DNA of 64,000 nucleotides. Source: Paenibacillus profundus. Its GTDB lineage: Bacteria > Bacillota > Bacilli > Paenibacillales > Paenibacillaceae. Below the pieces are notes generated by a model. The model had not been told where the DNA came from. It saw only the letters and a list, made by a program, of their open reading frames with translations, and did no database searches. How positions within the stretch are numbered: position 1 is the first letter of the stretch; the number at the start of each line of letters is the position of its first letter. Both the position numbers and the translations under genes were made by a program. The stretch lies in NCBI RefSeq assembly GCF_021369635.1, contig NZ_JAJNBZ010000006.1:1-64000 (forward strand), in the 5' to 3' direction. Of this stretch, positions 17,730-27,176 are shown piece after piece.

Positions 17730-19222
17730 CTTCGAAAATCACTCTTCTACACGATAAGCCTTTAGATATTAACTTCTACACATGGAATTTACAGTGGGTA
17801 AAAGATTATGAATCTCCTTGGAGCATTTTTGAAAAGTTTAAATATGCAAATAACATTGGAACCAAAGATTTCTTGAAAACATTTGGAACTGATGAATTGT
17901 TAGCCATCAAACATCTTGCCTTATCAGAGAAAAATTGTAATGTTGTGAGGATGGAGCGCCTTCAAGATGATAAGATAGAGCAGATCTTAAAAGTACCTGT
18001 CAAAAAAAATGCGTACAACATACTAGCATTGGTGAATAGATGCTTTCCCTCAATAAATCTTTTACGCAGTAATCTTGCATATTGCAAAATATGTATTCGT
18101 AAGGGTTATCATAGTATATATCATCAACTCACTTTTATTCATAATTGTCCCTTTCACCCCAGAGCAAAACTATATGAAGCGTGTCAAATATGCAATGGAA
18201 GGTTCCGTTATGTATTGAATGATAAATTTAATCCTTATAGCTGCGAATGTGGAGCTAAAATTTTTAATGCTTCTTATCCATTTCAGCTAGTGTGGAAAAT
18301 TCATAAACCAAAAATAGTATCTCCAACATTATTAAAATTATTATCACTGACGGAAGATGAGATTTTTAGATTAAAGGAAATGCATTTCATACACAACGAG
18401 AATGTTGCATCTTATGAGAAATTTCTTGAGATATGCCTAAATCAAATTGATAAGTCTTTCACAATTGATACGCATATTAATCATCGAATTACCGTATCTC
18501 ACAGCAACTTATTTTTACACGGAAATCGAAAAGAAGAGTATAGTCGCGCCGAAAAAGTAGCAGATGTACGTTCTATGAAGATAATTGATAGAGAGATAGA
18601 TGCTGATATTTACAACAGTACTGTTAATACTTACAATGCGCTATGCTCTAGATTACGTAAAACAATATTAAAGGATCATTCATCGTGCATAAAAAAATTA
18701 TTCAAACAGAAAGAGATATGTCCGTATGCGTATGCCTATATAAATTGGCGAGTATGTATTGAAGGGCTCAGTAATCACTCTAATATCTTAAAGGTGTATA
18801 ATCGTAAAAAATCATTTCATGATTATGCTCGTCTTGAAACAATATCAGTTGAGGATATTCCTATTTTCCAAAAGCTAACACATGAATGGGAAAAGAGTTT
18901 ATTTTTCCATGAAAAAAATAAACGATATTTGAGCACAACAGCTACAAAGTGGGTAACAAATCACTTATTATACTGGTTGTTGTTTAACCATTTTATGAAC
19001 TGGCTTGATTTTGCTTCAAAGAAAAGGTATCGGGAGAAAGGAAAAGTCTATTTTTATTTTAAGATCCCGTTTGGTTATAATAATTTGCCGTTATTCGGTT
19101 TTTTTCAATCAGGCGAGAACATTGAGTTTCATGTTTGGGAAAACAAATGGATTCGCAAACAGTCACCATGTATTTGTCCGTTTGAAAAGAAGAGAAAGAA
19201 AGCAAATGCAAAAACGGTCTGA
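17726..19222 (+). CDS. tniQ: TniQ/TnsD-family target-selection protein
   Basis: A 498-residue protein overlapping the tnsC stop as ATGA (17726-17729). The N-terminal 200 residues hold TniQ-type zinc-binding groups: YCKIC near 120, NCPFH near 140, ACQIC near 156 and CECG near 176. TniQ/TnsD proteins bind a specific attachment sequence and recruit TnsC. The C-terminal 300 residues resemble the variable DNA-recognition part of TnsD but have no motif I can name. As the only TniQ and with no tnsE, it probably sets all target choice of this element. Confidence 0.8.
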   Translation: MTSKITLLHDKPLDINFYTWNLQWVKDYESPWSIFEKFKYANNIGTKDFLKTFGTDELLAIKHLALSEKNCNVVRMERLQDDKIEQILKVPVKKNAYNILALVNRCFPSINLLRSNLAYCKICIRKGYHSIYHQLTFIHNCPFHPRAKLYEACQICNGRFRYVLNDKFNPYSCECGAKIFNASYPFQLVWKIHKPKIVSPTLLKLLSLTEDEIFRLKEMHFIHNENVASYEKFLEICLNQIDKSFTIDTHINHRITVSHSNLFLHGNRKEEYSRAEKVADVRSMKIIDREIDADIYNSTVNTYNALCSRLRKTILKDHSSCIKKLFKQKEICPYAYAYINWRVCIEGLSNHSNILKVYNRKKSFHDYARLETISVEDIPIFQKLTHEWEKSLFFHEKNKRYLSTTATKWVTNHLLYWLLFNHFMNWLDFASKKRYREKGKVYFYFKIPFGYNNLPLFGFFQSGENIEFHVWENKWIRKQSPCICPFEKKRKKANAKTV

Positions 19223-19254
19223 CTTTTGCGTAGTTCAACCGTTTTTGCATTTTT
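19208..19254. terminator. Terminator after tniQ
   Basis: TGCAAAAACGGT (19208-19219) pairs perfectly with ACCGTTTTTGCA (19238-19249), followed by TTTTTG. It overlaps the last codons of tniQ. Confidence 0.8.
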
Positions 19255-19313
19255 GCTTGTATATCAAATAAAAAGTAGGTAAGGATTATTTATGAATGTT
19301 ATTTATGAAAAAT

Positions 19314-19332
19314 ATTCAAGCAAGTTCTTGTC
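19314..19332 (-). promoter_or_regulatory. Right-end transposase-binding site R2 (inner)
   Basis: The reverse strand reads GACAAGAACTTGCTTGAAT, preceded by ATA as in L2. Confidence 0.8.
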
Positions 19333-19336
19333 TATA

Positions 19337-19355
19337 ATTAAAGTATGTTCTTGTC
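19337..19355 (-). promoter_or_regulatory. Right-end transposase-binding site R1 (outer)
   Basis: The reverse strand reads GACAAGAACATACTTTAAT, exactly 8 bases from the right terminus and a mirror image of L1. Confidence 0.85.
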
Positions 19356-19363
19356 GCTACACA

Positions 19364-19368
19364 AAGGA
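19364..19368. repeat. Target-site duplication AAGGA, right copy
   Basis: AAGGA follows the right terminus ...GCTACACA directly and matches 9946-9950. Confidence 0.9.
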
Positions 19369-19837
19369 TAGGCGGGACAAGGGTTTGATAAAACTTTTAT
19401 ACATATGTACAAAATACGGGTTTTGTGAAACAGTATGATCGAAAATAAGCGGATCTGGTTAAATCGCACTTCGCATCAAACATATTCATTAATTTGGTTT
19501 TTATTCATCATTGCTTATACAGAATTAATTTATTTGTCTGTTACGTTTTGTTTGTTGCGTTTTGTATATTACATGTTTCATTTGTCCAATTGTTATGCTG
19601 CTTTTAAAATGTGTTTCACGCATATTTTTGCTGATTACGTTTATTTGGCTGTCGGATTTGTGAATTATATTCAATTTGTAACATCGCTCATGTCGAGCTG
19701 CTTAACATCAACTTCAGTCTGGATTCCGTGTTAAGCTACCATCATTCAATATGTGATTTATTTCTCAATGTAATTAATGATGATTGAAATAAGACTTTAC
19801 CCTCTTTTGTTTCTTGTTTTGTTTAGCATCCAATATA
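19369..19837. other. Intergenic stretch right of the transposon
   Basis: AT-rich DNA starting with GCGGGACAAG, the right half of the older scar. A 99-codon frame at 19435-19734 begins after no ribosome site and has low-complexity hydrophobic content; I see no real gene. Confidence 0.5.
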
Positions 19838-19873
19838 AAAAGGCGGCCGGCTGTCTTTGTTAACAGCCGGCCG
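19833..19873 (-). terminator. Terminator of the chemoreceptor gene
   Basis: On the reverse strand CGGCCGGCTGT (19873-19863) pairs with ACAGCCGGCCG (19854-19844) and is followed by CCTTTTTATA. Confidence 0.85.
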
Positions 19874-19911
19874 GTTCTCTACTCGGACCGAAAATGAATT
19901 CTTATATTCGA

Positions 19912-21627
19912 TTATAGTTTAAAGCGATTGACTATCACTTGCAATTCCTCTGCCAATGCCTTCAATTGGTCGATGGACGCGGTAATCGTCTCGATTGAAG
20001 CAAACTGTTCTTCCGATGCGGCCACCACCGTTTGTACCGTACGTGACGTCTCAGCAGCGATCTTTGCCATTTCATCCACAGAAGCCGTGACTTCCTCGGT
20101 ACCCGCTGACATTTCTTCCGTAGCCGCAGATGACTCTTGCACTTGTCCAGTAACTTGCTGCACGAGCGCCATAATATGCTCAAACATTTGGCCTGCTTTT
20201 TCCACGACCTCCATACCGGATGCTACATCTTGACGGACATATGCCATGGAACTGACCGTTTCTTGCGTGCTTTGCTGTATTTCTCCGATTAATTCGGCGA
20301 TTTTTTGGGCAGAATCACCAGATTGTTCGGCTAATTTGCGAACCTCTCCGGCGACTACGGCAAACCCTCTGCCGCTTTCCCCTGCTCTTGCCGCTTCAAT
20401 CGAAGCATTCAACGCGAGCAGATTCGTCTGCCCGGCAATATTTGTAATCACATCGATTATTTTCTCAATTTGCAAGGAGCGTTCATTCAATTGTTCAACG
20501 GCCGTCTCGGTCGTCTTCACCGATTGACTAATCGATTTCATCTGTGCCATAGCGTCTACCAAGGTTGCGTTGCCTTGCTCAGCTTGAACAGCGGAATGAC
20601 TAGACAATTCCGCAACGCTTGACGTATTATCAACGATCGATTGAATGCCTCGCGCAAACTCTTCGAGAGCGATCGCGTTTTCCTCCGATGCACTCTGCTG
20701 CAGCTTCGATCCAGACGCTACTTGCTCCATGGACGCGGCAATTTGTTCAGTCGCTTGCGTCGTTTCATTCGCGTTGTCGGCTACCAGGCGCGAATTGTGA
20801 AGCAGCACTTCCGCTCGTTCGTGCACCGTTCTCATAATCGATGACAACCCATCCATCATCTTGTTGAAGTCTTTCATCAGCACCCCTATTTCGTCTTTCG
20901 ATTCATAGGTGCCGCGGACGGTAAGATCGCCCTGCTCCGCCCTTTCCATCAGACCTTGCATTTGTCTAAGCGGCTTCACGATGATGTTGATAATGAAGTA
21001 GCCTACGATGACGCAGAGAAGGAGCGATACGACACCTATAATAACGCTGGTTGTCGTTGAAGCATGCGTTAATTGTGTCGCTTCCTTCGCTTGCTGTTCC
21101 GCCAGATCTTCGTTCCATTTGACTAGCTCGGTCAACACCTTTTGCACTTTAAGGCGAATACCTCGCACATTTTCGACATAGTAGTCATACGCTTCTGCGT
21201 TCTTGTTCGCAAGCCCCAATTGAATCGACTGAATATAACTGTCGCGGTACGGTTTCAACAATTTGTCGTACTCCGTAATCAGCTTCTGTTCCTGTTCCGT
21301 CTGCAAAACCGACTTATAGTTCTTCAGCAAAGTATCACTTTCGTTTTTAAACCCTTCGATTGTCGTTTGCAGTAGACTGTTTCTGCTGTCATCGCTGCTC
21401 GCCATCAACTCGAAAAGCGCGGCGTCAACGGAACGATTGTTGACCATAATTTGCTTTAGCCACATAATCGACATCAGATTGTGTCCGTAAATGGTGTCGT
21501 TCTTGTGGTTAATTTCATTCATCGATTGGTACGAAGTAAATGTGCTCAGCACTAATAAAGCAATGCCGACCCCAACAAGTATAAAGATTTTAATAGAAGT
21601 ATTTAAGTCTCTAAATCTAAACTTCAT
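19912..21627 (-). CDS. Methyl-accepting chemotaxis protein
   Basis: A 571-residue chemoreceptor. TM1 is about 13-32, a periplasm-facing four-helix-bundle sensor (4HB_MCP type) covers about 35-190, and TM2 is about 192-215. HAMP follows to about 265. The cytoplasmic signalling hairpin has the conserved tip [20 protein letters not shown]. It starts at an ATG behind GAGGAG. The ligand is unknown. It is transcribed alone, from a SigD-like promoter and into its own terminator. Confidence 0.93.
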   Translation of the reverse strand: MKFRFRDLNTSIKIFILVGVGIALLVLSTFTSYQSMNEINHKNDTIYGHNLMSIMWLKQIMVNNRSVDAALFELMASSDDSRNSLLQTTIEGFKNESDTLLKNYKSVLQTEQEQKLITEYDKLLKPYRDSYIQSIQLGLANKNAEAYDYYVENVRGIRLKVQKVLTELVKWNEDLAEQQAKEATQLTHASTTTSVIIGVVSLLLCVIVGYFIINIIVKPLRQMQGLMERAEQGDLTVRGTYESKDEIGVLMKDFNKMMDGLSSIMRTVHERAEVLLHNSRLVADNANETTQATEQIAASMEQVASGSKLQQSASEENAIALEEFARGIQSIVDNTSSVAELSSHSAVQAEQGNATLVDAMAQMKSISQSVKTTETAVEQLNERSLQIEKIIDVITNIAGQTNLLALNASIEAARAGESGRGFAVVAGEVRKLAEQSGDSAQKIAELIGEIQQSTQETVSSMAYVRQDVASGMEVVEKAGQMFEHIMALVQQVTGQVQESSAATEEMSAGTEEVTASVDEMAKIAAETSRTVQTVVAASEEQFASIETITASIDQLKALAEELQVIVNRFKL

Positions 21628-21659
21628 GGTTTACTCTCCTCTCTATAGTAGCTTAATAA

Positions 21660-21687
21660 TTATCGACAAAATCAGACATGTTTTTTA
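21660..21687 (-). promoter_or_regulatory. SigD-like promoter of the chemoreceptor gene
   Basis: The reverse strand shows TAAA, 16 bases, then GTCGATAA. This is close to the SigD (flagellar) consensus TAAA-N15-GCCGATAT, as expected for a chemotaxis gene. Confidence 0.4.
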
Positions 21688-22026
21688 TAGCTTAATGCAG
21701 TTAAATAGTGACTATTTATAAAATTTTCTGAAAACTATTGCAATATTTCATTATTGATCAGCCAAATGGACTACATTGTTTCCTATCAATGCTCGGATCC
21801 AATATCCGAAAATTTTCTTAACGCTTTTTGTCAGACATTAGTTTTATTTGGCGTCAATAATAATACAGGCTGAACACCTGCATACTTTCTCAGCTCTGAA
21901 ATAATACAGACGAAGGGAGAATGGAAATAGCGGAAAGGAGCATCCACTGATGTCACCTGTTGTTGCCGATAACTGAAGATTTGTTAAAAGTAGATATTCA
22001 TTAAATAATTCGAGAGGGTTGATTAT

Positions 22027-22959
22027 ATGACGATATATCAAGGAAATGGTGCTTATTGTTATGCAAACTCAGCTTCAATGCTGCTGTCAACGATCGGAGA
22101 AAATATTTCCCCAACATTGATTGAAGTTCTTACCGGTTTTGCATTGGGGGCTTCCCTTTCACAAAATAACATGATCTTTTTCGATAATGGCGCCAGCAGC
22201 CCGGATCAAGGCATTAATCGCGCATTTGAGATATTAGGCTTTCATGTTATTGAAAAGGTGTGCGGGGAAAAGGAGCAAATTCCATTGGAGGAATTAAGGA
22301 AGGATCTCTCCAAATCACCCGTTATGTTGGGACCTTTTGATATGGGCTATTTGACTTATATGCCGAATCATCAATATCTCGGTGGATGCGATCATTATGT
22401 TCTTGCATTAAATATGAATGAAAAAGAGGTATTACTGCATGATCCAGCGGGTTATCCTTTTGTGTGGTTACCGTTTGAACAGTTGGAATTAGCATGGAAA
22501 GCTGAACAAATCACATGCAGTCAGGGGTCTTATCGTTGTTGGGTGTCGCCGAAACGAATATCGAATCCATCATTAGATGACATTTACGATAAAGCAATCC
22601 AATTATTCAGATCGAGCTACGACGATCAACACAAATTTGCCTTGCAGGGAAATCATTTAACGGGCAGGAACGCAATTCGCTTCAAGGCTGAACAAATCAG
22701 AAATGAACGTTTTGTCGATGGAGAAATCGGACATTTCATTCATTTTGCTTTTCCGCTCGGAGCACGGCGGGCGCTAGATTTTTCACTATTTTTTAGCGGC
22801 CGTCATGAAGAACTGAAAAAATTAAAGGAACAACAAGCTCGATTGTTTGGCACATGCCAAACGTTAGCCATGTCAAAAAAGTGGGCTGAAGTTGCTGAAA
22901 CGCTTGAGTTGCTTGCAGATGTAGAAGGAAAAATCGAATCAACCATTTTAACTTTGTAA
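22027..22959 (+). CDS. C39-like/BtrH_N-type protein of unknown function
   Basis: A 310-residue cytoplasmic protein. A papain-like layout is visible: Cys11 in GAYCYANS, a histidine in CDHYVLALN near 120, and an aspartate in LHDPAGYPF near 138. This is the pattern of the BtrH N-terminal/C39-like fold found near peptide and antibiotic biosynthesis genes. The C-terminal half is helical with no motif I recognise. AGAGGG precedes the start. It stands alone. A distant relative in layout lies at 62990. The enzyme role is unproved. Confidence 0.55.
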   Translation: MTIYQGNGAYCYANSASMLLSTIGENISPTLIEVLTGFALGASLSQNNMIFFDNGASSPDQGINRAFEILGFHVIEKVCGEKEQIPLEELRKDLSKSPVMLGPFDMGYLTYMPNHQYLGGCDHYVLALNMNEKEVLLHDPAGYPFVWLPFEQLELAWKAEQITCSQGSYRCWVSPKRISNPSLDDIYDKAIQLFRSSYDDQHKFALQGNHLTGRNAIRFKAEQIRNERFVDGEIGHFIHFAFPLGARRALDFSLFFSGRHEELKKLKEQQARLFGTCQTLAMSKKWAEVAETLELLADVEGKIESTILTL

Positions 22960-22982
22960 CATCACGAATGTTATATGTTTGT

Positions 22983-23014
22983 GGGTAGTATCAACTTTGC
23001 TGATACTACCCCAT
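22983..23014 (+). terminator. Hairpin after the C39-like gene
   Basis: GGGTAGTATCA pairs with TGATACTACCC around ACTTTGC. The T-run is lacking, so termination is uncertain. Confidence 0.45.
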
Positions 23015-23249
23015 CGTATAGTTCATCTATAAATTCCCTACTACTGTCTCTTGACCGAAATTCTCTGTTGCGACATACAAAATCAACCGAATGGTTGATT
23101 CCGTTGGGACGCTACCTTCGTAACCGACTAGTAGCCATTGGTATTTATCATGAAGCTTCTACATGACTATTTCCTATGTTTTTGTTATGGTATATATAGG
23201 AATGTTCACTATTAGACGAAGCAAATCCATTTTGCAAGGAGACAACATC

Positions 23250-24824
23250 ATGGATGTGGCAGCCTTTTTACAGAACGAAAATGAAAATGCGCAGCAGGTA
23301 TATGTACAGGTAAGTCATGCAGGCTGGATGGCAACCTCTACTGGAGAAAAAGAGTGGAACGATCGGCTTGAAGCGGCACAAAATGAATGGAAACGCTACC
23401 TCTCCGATCCCCGCCGGTTTGAGAAGATCAAGAAATATAGAAGCGATAATCAACTTTCCCTGCTCCAGCAACGCCAGTTGACTGTTCTATACAATTTGAT
23501 GGCGAGCTATCAACAGGATCCGGAGCTATCGGCGCGTTCGACGAGAATGACGAAGGAGCTTGTGCAAGTCTTTAACACATACCGTCCGACCTTGGACGGC
23601 AAAACAGTATCGAACAACGACATCCGGACGATATTGGAGACGAGCAGCGATCAAGCTGAACGCAAGCGGGCCTGGTTGGCCAGCAAGCAGATCGGAAAAC
23701 AGGTCGAGACTGGCGTGCTGCAATTAATACAACAGCGCAATGAAGAGGCGCGTGCGCTCGGTTACGATAACTATTATCGAATGAACTATGAACTGCAGGA
23801 GTTGGATTTGGACGACACGTTCGCCATCTTTCATGATCTGCTCGCCCGAAGCGAAGAGCCCTATCGCCTCGTCAAGAAGGAGATTGACGAAGGCATCGCG
23901 CGCCGGTTCGGGATAGATGCGAAATCGATCCAGCCTTGGCATTATTCGGATTCCTTCTTCCAGAGCGCTCCTTCGGTAGGCGACTGGAATTTGAACACTT
24001 ATTTGCAAGGCCGGAGCATGGAGCGTATAACGGAAGAAACTTTCCGGAGCATGGGACTCGATATCAGTGACGTCATGAGCAGCAGCGATTTATATCCGCG
24101 CGAGAACAAATATCCTTACGGTTATTGCACGGATATGGGACGAGAAGGCAAGCCGCGCGTAATGATGAGCATCGATGTGAATGAGTTCTGGATGAGCGTC
24201 ATGCTGCATGAGTTCGGGCATGCGGCTTATGAGAAATATATCGATTCGGCGCTCCCGTTTCTTCTCCGCCGGCCTGCCCATACGTTGACGACGGAAGCCA
24301 TTGCAATGCTGTTCGGAAGAATGACAATGCATCCGGAATGGATTGAGCGCTTCGTGCAGCCCGGCAGTGCTGCGCTTAGCCCGCATCTATCCTCGTTGCA
24401 GGAGACGATGCGCCGCCAGATGCTAGTGAGCATGCGCTGGTACTTAACCTTTACGATGTTTGAACGCGAGTTGTATGAGCAACCGCTACAGCACGTCAAC
24501 GAACGCTGGTGGCAGTTGGCAGGACATATTCAGCATTTAAATGCGCCTGAGCATACGCACTATCCGGATTGGGCGGCGAAAATGCATTTTGCGCTTGCAC
24601 CCGTCAGCTATCAAAATTATATTTTGGGTGAATTAACGGCGTCCCAGCTGCTCCATTCTATAAAAACCAACATCTCGCAAAATATGTTCACACACCAAGC
24701 AGGCGATTATTTAAAGGAACATTTTTTCGCCAGCGGCGCGACATGGAGATGGGATGAAAAGCTCGTGAAAGCGACAGGTGAATCCCTGCAGCCGCGCTAC
24801 TTCGTCGAACAATTCATCGGCTAA
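23250..24824 (+). CDS. M2/M3-type (ACE-like) zinc metallopeptidase
   Basis: A 524-residue gluzincin peptidase. The start at 23250 is set by AAGGAG eight bases upstream; the longer frame from 23163 has no ribosome site. The zinc motif HEFGH lies in MLHEFGHAAYEKYI near residue 320, with the downstream glutamate in LTTEAIAMLFGRM. The overall pattern, including LELDDTFAIF-type and YYRMNYELQELDLD segments, fits bacterial M2 (angiotensin-converting-enzyme-like) or M3 oligopeptidases. No signal peptide is present, so it probably degrades peptides in the cytoplasm. Confidence 0.85.
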   Translation: MDVAAFLQNENENAQQVYVQVSHAGWMATSTGEKEWNDRLEAAQNEWKRYLSDPRRFEKIKKYRSDNQLSLLQQRQLTVLYNLMASYQQDPELSARSTRMTKELVQVFNTYRPTLDGKTVSNNDIRTILETSSDQAERKRAWLASKQIGKQVETGVLQLIQQRNEEARALGYDNYYRMNYELQELDLDDTFAIFHDLLARSEEPYRLVKKEIDEGIARRFGIDAKSIQPWHYSDSFFQSAPSVGDWNLNTYLQGRSMERITEETFRSMGLDISDVMSSSDLYPRENKYPYGYCTDMGREGKPRVMMSIDVNEFWMSVMLHEFGHAAYEKYIDSALPFLLRRPAHTLTTEAIAMLFGRMTMHPEWIERFVQPGSAALSPHLSSLQETMRRQMLVSMRWYLTFTMFERELYEQPLQHVNERWWQLAGHIQHLNAPEHTHYPDWAAKMHFALAPVSYQNYILGELTASQLLHSIKTNISQNMFTHQAGDYLKEHFFASGATWRWDEKLVKATGESLQPRYFVEQFIG

Positions 24825-24830
24825 GCAAAA

Positions 24831-24866
24831 GAGAGACCCTGACTGCCACGTGCAGTTGGGTCTCTC
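24831..24866. terminator. Convergent hairpin between the metallopeptidase and YcdB-like genes
   Basis: GAGAGACCC (24831-24839) pairs with GGGTCTCTC (24858-24866). Genes converge on it from both sides. Confidence 0.65.
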
Positions 24867-24890
24867 TATACGAATCGTGTATTGCTTTAC

Positions 24891-26758
24891 TTATTCAATG
24901 GCTCCGTTCTCCGTCAATATCTCCAAGTCATAGAATTTGAAGTGACGGTTCATGGAAGCTTGTATCGCCGGGCCGTCTTCCTTCGTAAAGGTGTAATAAC
25001 AGGTTCCCTTCTCCCGCTCCACTTTGTAACCGTTCAGATCAATGTCGAACAGCTTCTGCACGTATGGAGCGGCAGCCTCAAGCACCTGCTCGTCGGTGAA
25101 TTTGCGGAAGATGCCTTCCGTTGCATCCGTTCCTGCCTCCAATTCTTCTGACGTATTAACAGATAAGAGTCGACCCGAGCGGAATCCAACTTCGATTCTC
25201 AAATCTTCCTTCTGGTCCCTAAAGACATATTCGTTTACAGACTGCCCATTCCGAGCATACAGGTGATGTTCAGCTTTGACGAGCGGCACATGCTTGCCCT
25301 TCAGATCCCGGACAGCTTGCTCTGCTACCGCCAACGCTTTGGCATCCACTTGATTCATAGGCACAGTGACAAACATGCTCTCAATCCGATTATCTTCCAA
25401 TGTCATGGTCATGTCGCCTTCCAGCGACGTGCGGATGAGCCGTTCATTCGCGGACTTGGTCCGGGTGAGCTTCTTCACTTCCGCTGCCAGTTGATCGCCG
25501 TTCATGCGGGTTTCCGTTTCTAGGATGCGTTTCAAGTCAGAAGGAAGCTCGTCATAGGACATGGACACATGCACATCAGCTGTTCCTTTATTCAGATCGA
25601 GAGCTACGCGGCTCTTGTGGTCCTTGCTGTATACGGTGACGTTATGATAAGCCGCTCCCTTGTATTCTTCAACACCGTACAATTCGATGTCATGCCCGGC
25701 CACTTCTCTCATCTCACGCCGCGCTTGTTCGACGGTTGAAACGTCCAAATCGGCCACTGTCTTCGCATGTTTCGGTTCCAGCAACGTCCCTTCCTGTTCA
25801 TCACCCGCTCCAGTAGGCGGGATTGTAAACTCTATCTTCTGATTGATCGTGACCGGATCCATGAAACGCCGAATCGAGATCGCGTATTCCTCCAGTTTAG
25901 GTGCAATAACTGCAATATCATAAACAGGCTTCTTGTCATTCGCATTCCATCGGTCGTAATTATCGACTATCATTCCGAGCTCCGGACTCCACGTCAGACC
26001 GCCAACATCTTGGTAGTGTTCGTACAGCTGCTCTCCGGTCAATGGGATGGCCTTCGTCTCCGGTGTATGGATATCCAAGCCGTACTGCTTCCATGTTTCA
26101 GAACTATCTGTCTCCTGGAGCTTCAAATAGTATGGTTCGTACGTCAGAAAGGCAGTATCCCATGGATTAAATCTTTGACCGCACGTTCGGCAGCCTGGCG
26201 GACCTTCGCATCCACGGTACTTGGATCGTACTTGACTGCAGCGGCTGTCAGCTTTTCATTATCGAACTGGACACTCGCGTCCTTGCCGTTTATAAAAGTC
26301 AAGACGATACCGTCATACGAGCTCTTCCCAAAGTTCGAAATACTGCGTGAAACACGATCGAAGGTGAACTTTTTCGATGCTTCTATTTTCGTCAGCGCAT
26401 CCAATGCGTGCTTCTTCATATCGGCATTCAATTCCTCGAATGACAGCTCGACCCCGGCGCTTGTTACCTTGCCCGTCTTTTCCTCTATGACGACTTGGCC
26501 CTTCTCTTTCCCTTCTTTGGGATAAATGAACCATGTACCGTTATATTCCGATGCGCTATCCAGCTCAATATCCTTGCCTGCCAACTGGCGCATCGTTGTC
26601 TGCGCTGTCTTGAGCAAATTGGCATCCAGATCGGCAATCGTCTTCTCCTTCTGCTCCTTCGTTTCTTTGCCCACCGCCACCGTCCATACCGATCCCATCG
26701 ACGCAAGCATCATGCTGGATACGGCCAACGCCGTAATCATCTTTTTGTACGATTTCAT
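24891..26758 (-). pseudogene. Secreted YcdB/PepSY-like protein gene split by a frameshift
   Basis: Two reverse-strand frames read as one protein of about 620 residues. The first (26758-26144) has a signal peptide (MKSYKKMITALAVSSMMLAS...) and a YcdB-like repeat. The second (to 24891) has two more such repeats, with the recurring block (T/I)ADLD-x-A--MR--AGKDIEL. The first frame ends LIHGILPF. In the +1 frame the same bases read NPWDTAFLTYEPYYLKLQE, running straight into the second part. One base lost near 26160 explains the break. It may be a real mutation or a read error. Confidence 0.75.
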
Positions 26759-26823
26759 GTATTGTTCCTCCTGTATCTAAATTGGTTTTCGTCTCTTAGA
26801 TGCAAGAGGATCGGATTTAGTTC

Positions 26824-27000
26824 TCATTCACCAAAGAACCATCGCAATATGCTGAAAATCCTGTCCAGATAGTTCACATCTGTTTGTTCCTCTAAGGGAT
26901 GGTTCATCAAAACATCCTTTGCCTCACTCTTCCGCTGCCTCAGAAAAACAAGACTGTAGTCATACGGGTTTTCATCTCTCGGCTGAATCTCTGCTTTACC
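26824..27000 (-). pseudogene. Coding-looking tail without a start codon
   Basis: The reverse strand is open for 58 codons. The sequence runs RDENPYDYSLVFLRQRKSEA, KDVLMNHPLEEQ, and VNYLDRIFSILRWFFGE, then stop. It looks protein-like but follows a TGA and lacks ATG, GTG or TTG near a ribosome site (GAGGT precedes an ATT). It could be the end of a lost gene upstream of the YcdB-like gene, or a small protein with a rare start. Confidence 0.3.
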
Positions 27001-27110
27001 TCATATCATATGCGATCTGAGGTATTGGGAGAGTGAACAAAAGGGGAAATCAAACAGGGTGAGTGTGTGCAAAAAGCAGTTTCGATATGACCTCCCAGGA
27101 ACAGTTCATC

Positions 27111-27142
27111 AAAAAAAGCCCACGAAACAATATCATGGGCTT
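27111..27142 (-). terminator. Terminator of the M28 peptidase gene
   Basis: On the reverse strand AGCCCATGATA pairs with TCGTGGGCT, followed by TTTTTTT. Confidence 0.75.
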
Positions 27143-27176
27143 CTTCTTTGCCGAATTGTTCGCGGTGTCATCCTCA

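Larger units (their letters stand above)
9951..19363. mobile_element. Complete Tn7-like transposon carrying a Gabija-like system
   Basis: A 9,413-bp element. The left terminus TGTAGATT-GACAAG and the right terminus (reverse strand) TGTGTAGC-GACAAG both show the Tn7 form TGT-N5-GACAA. AAGGA is duplicated on both sides. Inside, in one orientation, are gajA-like, gajB-like, tnsA, tnsB, tnsC (frameshifted) and tniQ. There is no tnsE and no CRISPR-Cas. The cargo lies between the left end and tnsA, whereas in Tn7 itself tnsA lies next to an end. The AT-rich composition contrasts with the core genome. Confidence 0.93.

Noticed and set aside
10234..19222. CRISPR-associated transposon
   Set aside because: No cas genes or CRISPR array lie within or beside the element; a single TniQ with a long C-terminus fits sequence-directed targeting.
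19435..19734. 99-codon hydrophobic frame right of the transposon
   Set aside because: No ribosome site, no recognisable motif, and AT-rich DNA readily gives such hydrophobic frames.
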